DNA of 7,390 bases from an uncultured Fidelibacterota bacterium (GTDB lineage Bacteria; Marinisomatota; Marinisomatia; SCGC-AAA003-L08; GCA-002707645), in the NCBI GenBank assembly GCA_913020255.1, contig CAJWAW010000031.1:1-7390 (forward strand), read 5' to 3'. Each line of letters opens with the position of its first letter. Position 1 is the first letter of the stretch. Made by a program: the position numbers and the translations under genes. Below, in pieces: positions 6,653-7,390 of the stretch. Below the pieces are notes generated by a model. It did no database searches. It was given only the letters and a program-made list of their open reading frames with translations, and had not been told where the DNA came from.

Positions 6653-7390
6653 CTATGATAGTACTTTTTGAAATGCTTCTAAAGTATAAATAATATCTGA
6701 TTCAGTAATACCATAATGAGTAACTAATCTATATCTATTTGGAGATACTTCAAAAAATAAAATACCCTGATTTTGCATTTCTTTTAATAAATATTTTGAT
6801 GAGACTGTATCAGACTTCAATTCAAAATACATTATATTGGTCTTTACTTTGTTTTTATCAATATCTAATCCATCTATTTGATTAAGACCATCAGCTAATA
6901 ATTGTGCATTGTCATGATCTGCAGAAATCTGTGTTTCTAATTTATTTATTGCGACCAAACCTGCTGCTGCAATAATCCCAGCTTGTCTCATTCCTCCTCC
7001 TAAAGCCTTACGCATTCTACGTGCAGATTCTATAAAATCTTTAGAACCACAAACCACCGAACCAATCGGGCAAGCTAAGCCTTTTGATAAACAAAATGTT
7101 ACTGAATCAACATTTTCAATTAAACTTGATAATGTAATATTTAAAGCTGTAGTAGCATTAAAAATTCTCGCTCCATCAATGTGCATTTTTAAATTATTTT
7201 CTTTTGCAACATTAGAAACTTGATCAATATAATCTTTAGAAATAGGACTACCAAAACACATGTTGTGTGTATTTTCTAAACTGATAAGCGAGGTTTTAGG
7301 AAAATGTACATTATCTACTCTAATTGCTTGTTTAATATGATCTAGATTAATCAAACCATCATCACTATTGTGTAATTGATGGGAATGTAT
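6653..7390 (-). CDS. ltaE: Low-specificity L-threonine aldolase, N-terminus beyond the window
   Basis: A PLP-dependent fold-type I enzyme that splits L-threonine or L-allo-threonine into glycine and acetaldehyde. The frame stays open to the right edge, giving 245 or so visible residues. The codons before the TTG at 7352-7354 read IHSHQLHNSDDG, which continues the family pattern, so that TTG encodes an internal leucine and about 95-100 residues are missing for the usual length near 340. Visible hallmarks, in order: IRVDNVHFP, LENTHN, HIDGARIFNA with the PLP-contacting Asp (codon 7175-7177), SVTFCLSKGLACPIGS with the PLP lysine (codon 7082-7084), and LGGGMRQAGIIAAAGL. The end is a TAG at 6653-6655, 57 bases before proS. 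The gene symbol is assigned by family resemblance; substrate stereopreference cannot be read here. Confidence 0.92.
   Translation of the reverse strand: MHSHQLHNSDDGLINLDHIKQAIRVDNVHFPKTSLISLENTHNMCFGSPISKDYIDQVSNVAKENNLKMHIDGARIFNATTALNITLSSLIENVDSVTFCLSKGLACPIGSVVCGSKDFIESARRMRKALGGGMRQAGIIAAAGLVAINKLETQISADHDNAQLLADGLNQIDGLDIDKNKVKTNIMYFELKSDTVSSKYLLKEMQNQGILFFEVSPNRYRLVTHYGITESDIIYTLEAFQKVLS

Noticed and set aside
7352..7354. TTG as the start codon of the threonine aldolase
   Set aside because: Codons upstream to the window edge are open and continue the family's sequence pattern, and the protein would lack the N-terminal third of the fold.
1..7390. CRISPR array, insertion sequence, tRNA gene or defence island
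   Set aside because: No regularly spaced repeats, transposase, terminal inverted repeats, tRNA-like segments or nuclease/toxin genes are visible; coding sequence fills the window.

Overview
The window is a compact, AT-rich (roughly 30% G+C by eye) bacterial stretch in which every gene I can support lies on the minus strand. Transcription therefore runs from position 7390 towards position 1. Nine genes fill almost all of it; the largest gap is 57 bases and there is no gene-free stretch over 300 bases. The code is the standard bacterial one: TAA, TAG and TGA all serve as stops, which argues against a Mycoplasma despite the low G+C and the eukaryote/archaea-type prolyl-tRNA synthetase. AAGGA-like Shine-Dalgarno sequences precede several genes, which is unlike typical Bacteroidota. 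The RecO carries a CxxC/CxxC zinc knuckle. My best guess is a low-G+C, probably marine, free-living bacterium, for example of the Marinimicrobia (SAR406) type, but this is a low-confidence inference.

In order of transcription the layout is: a threonine aldolase that is cut by the right edge (6653-7390); prolyl-tRNA synthetase ProS (5129-6595); recombination mediator RecO with a TTG start (4350-5117); an alpha/beta hydrolase (3572-4360); a class I SAM-dependent methyltransferase (2815-3582); a MarR-type regulator (2353-2775); the adenine glycosylase MutY with a C-terminal Nudix domain (1284-2345); a PlsC-like 1-acyl-glycerol-3-phosphate acyltransferase (583-1287); and a YwaF/TMEM164-like integral membrane protein cut by the left edge (1-563), which starts with TTG and is easy to miss.

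Intergenic distances are short or negative: 57, 11, an 11-base overlap, an 11-base overlap, 39, 7, a 4-base overlap and 19 bases. No GC-rich hairpin plus T-tract terminator is visible, so the genes are probably co-transcribed as one operon or a few nested ones. Functionally the cluster mixes translation (ProS), DNA repair (RecO, MutY), amino-acid metabolism (threonine aldolase), membrane lipid chemistry (PlsC, YwaF-like) and a small accessory block (hydrolase, methyltransferase, MarR) of unknown role.

I do not see a mobile element, CRISPR array, defence island or convincing new multi-gene system. The observations most worth following up are the YwaF/TMEM164-like protein next to PlsC, the almost intact Nudix box in MutY, and the MarR gene with a small palindrome just before its start.
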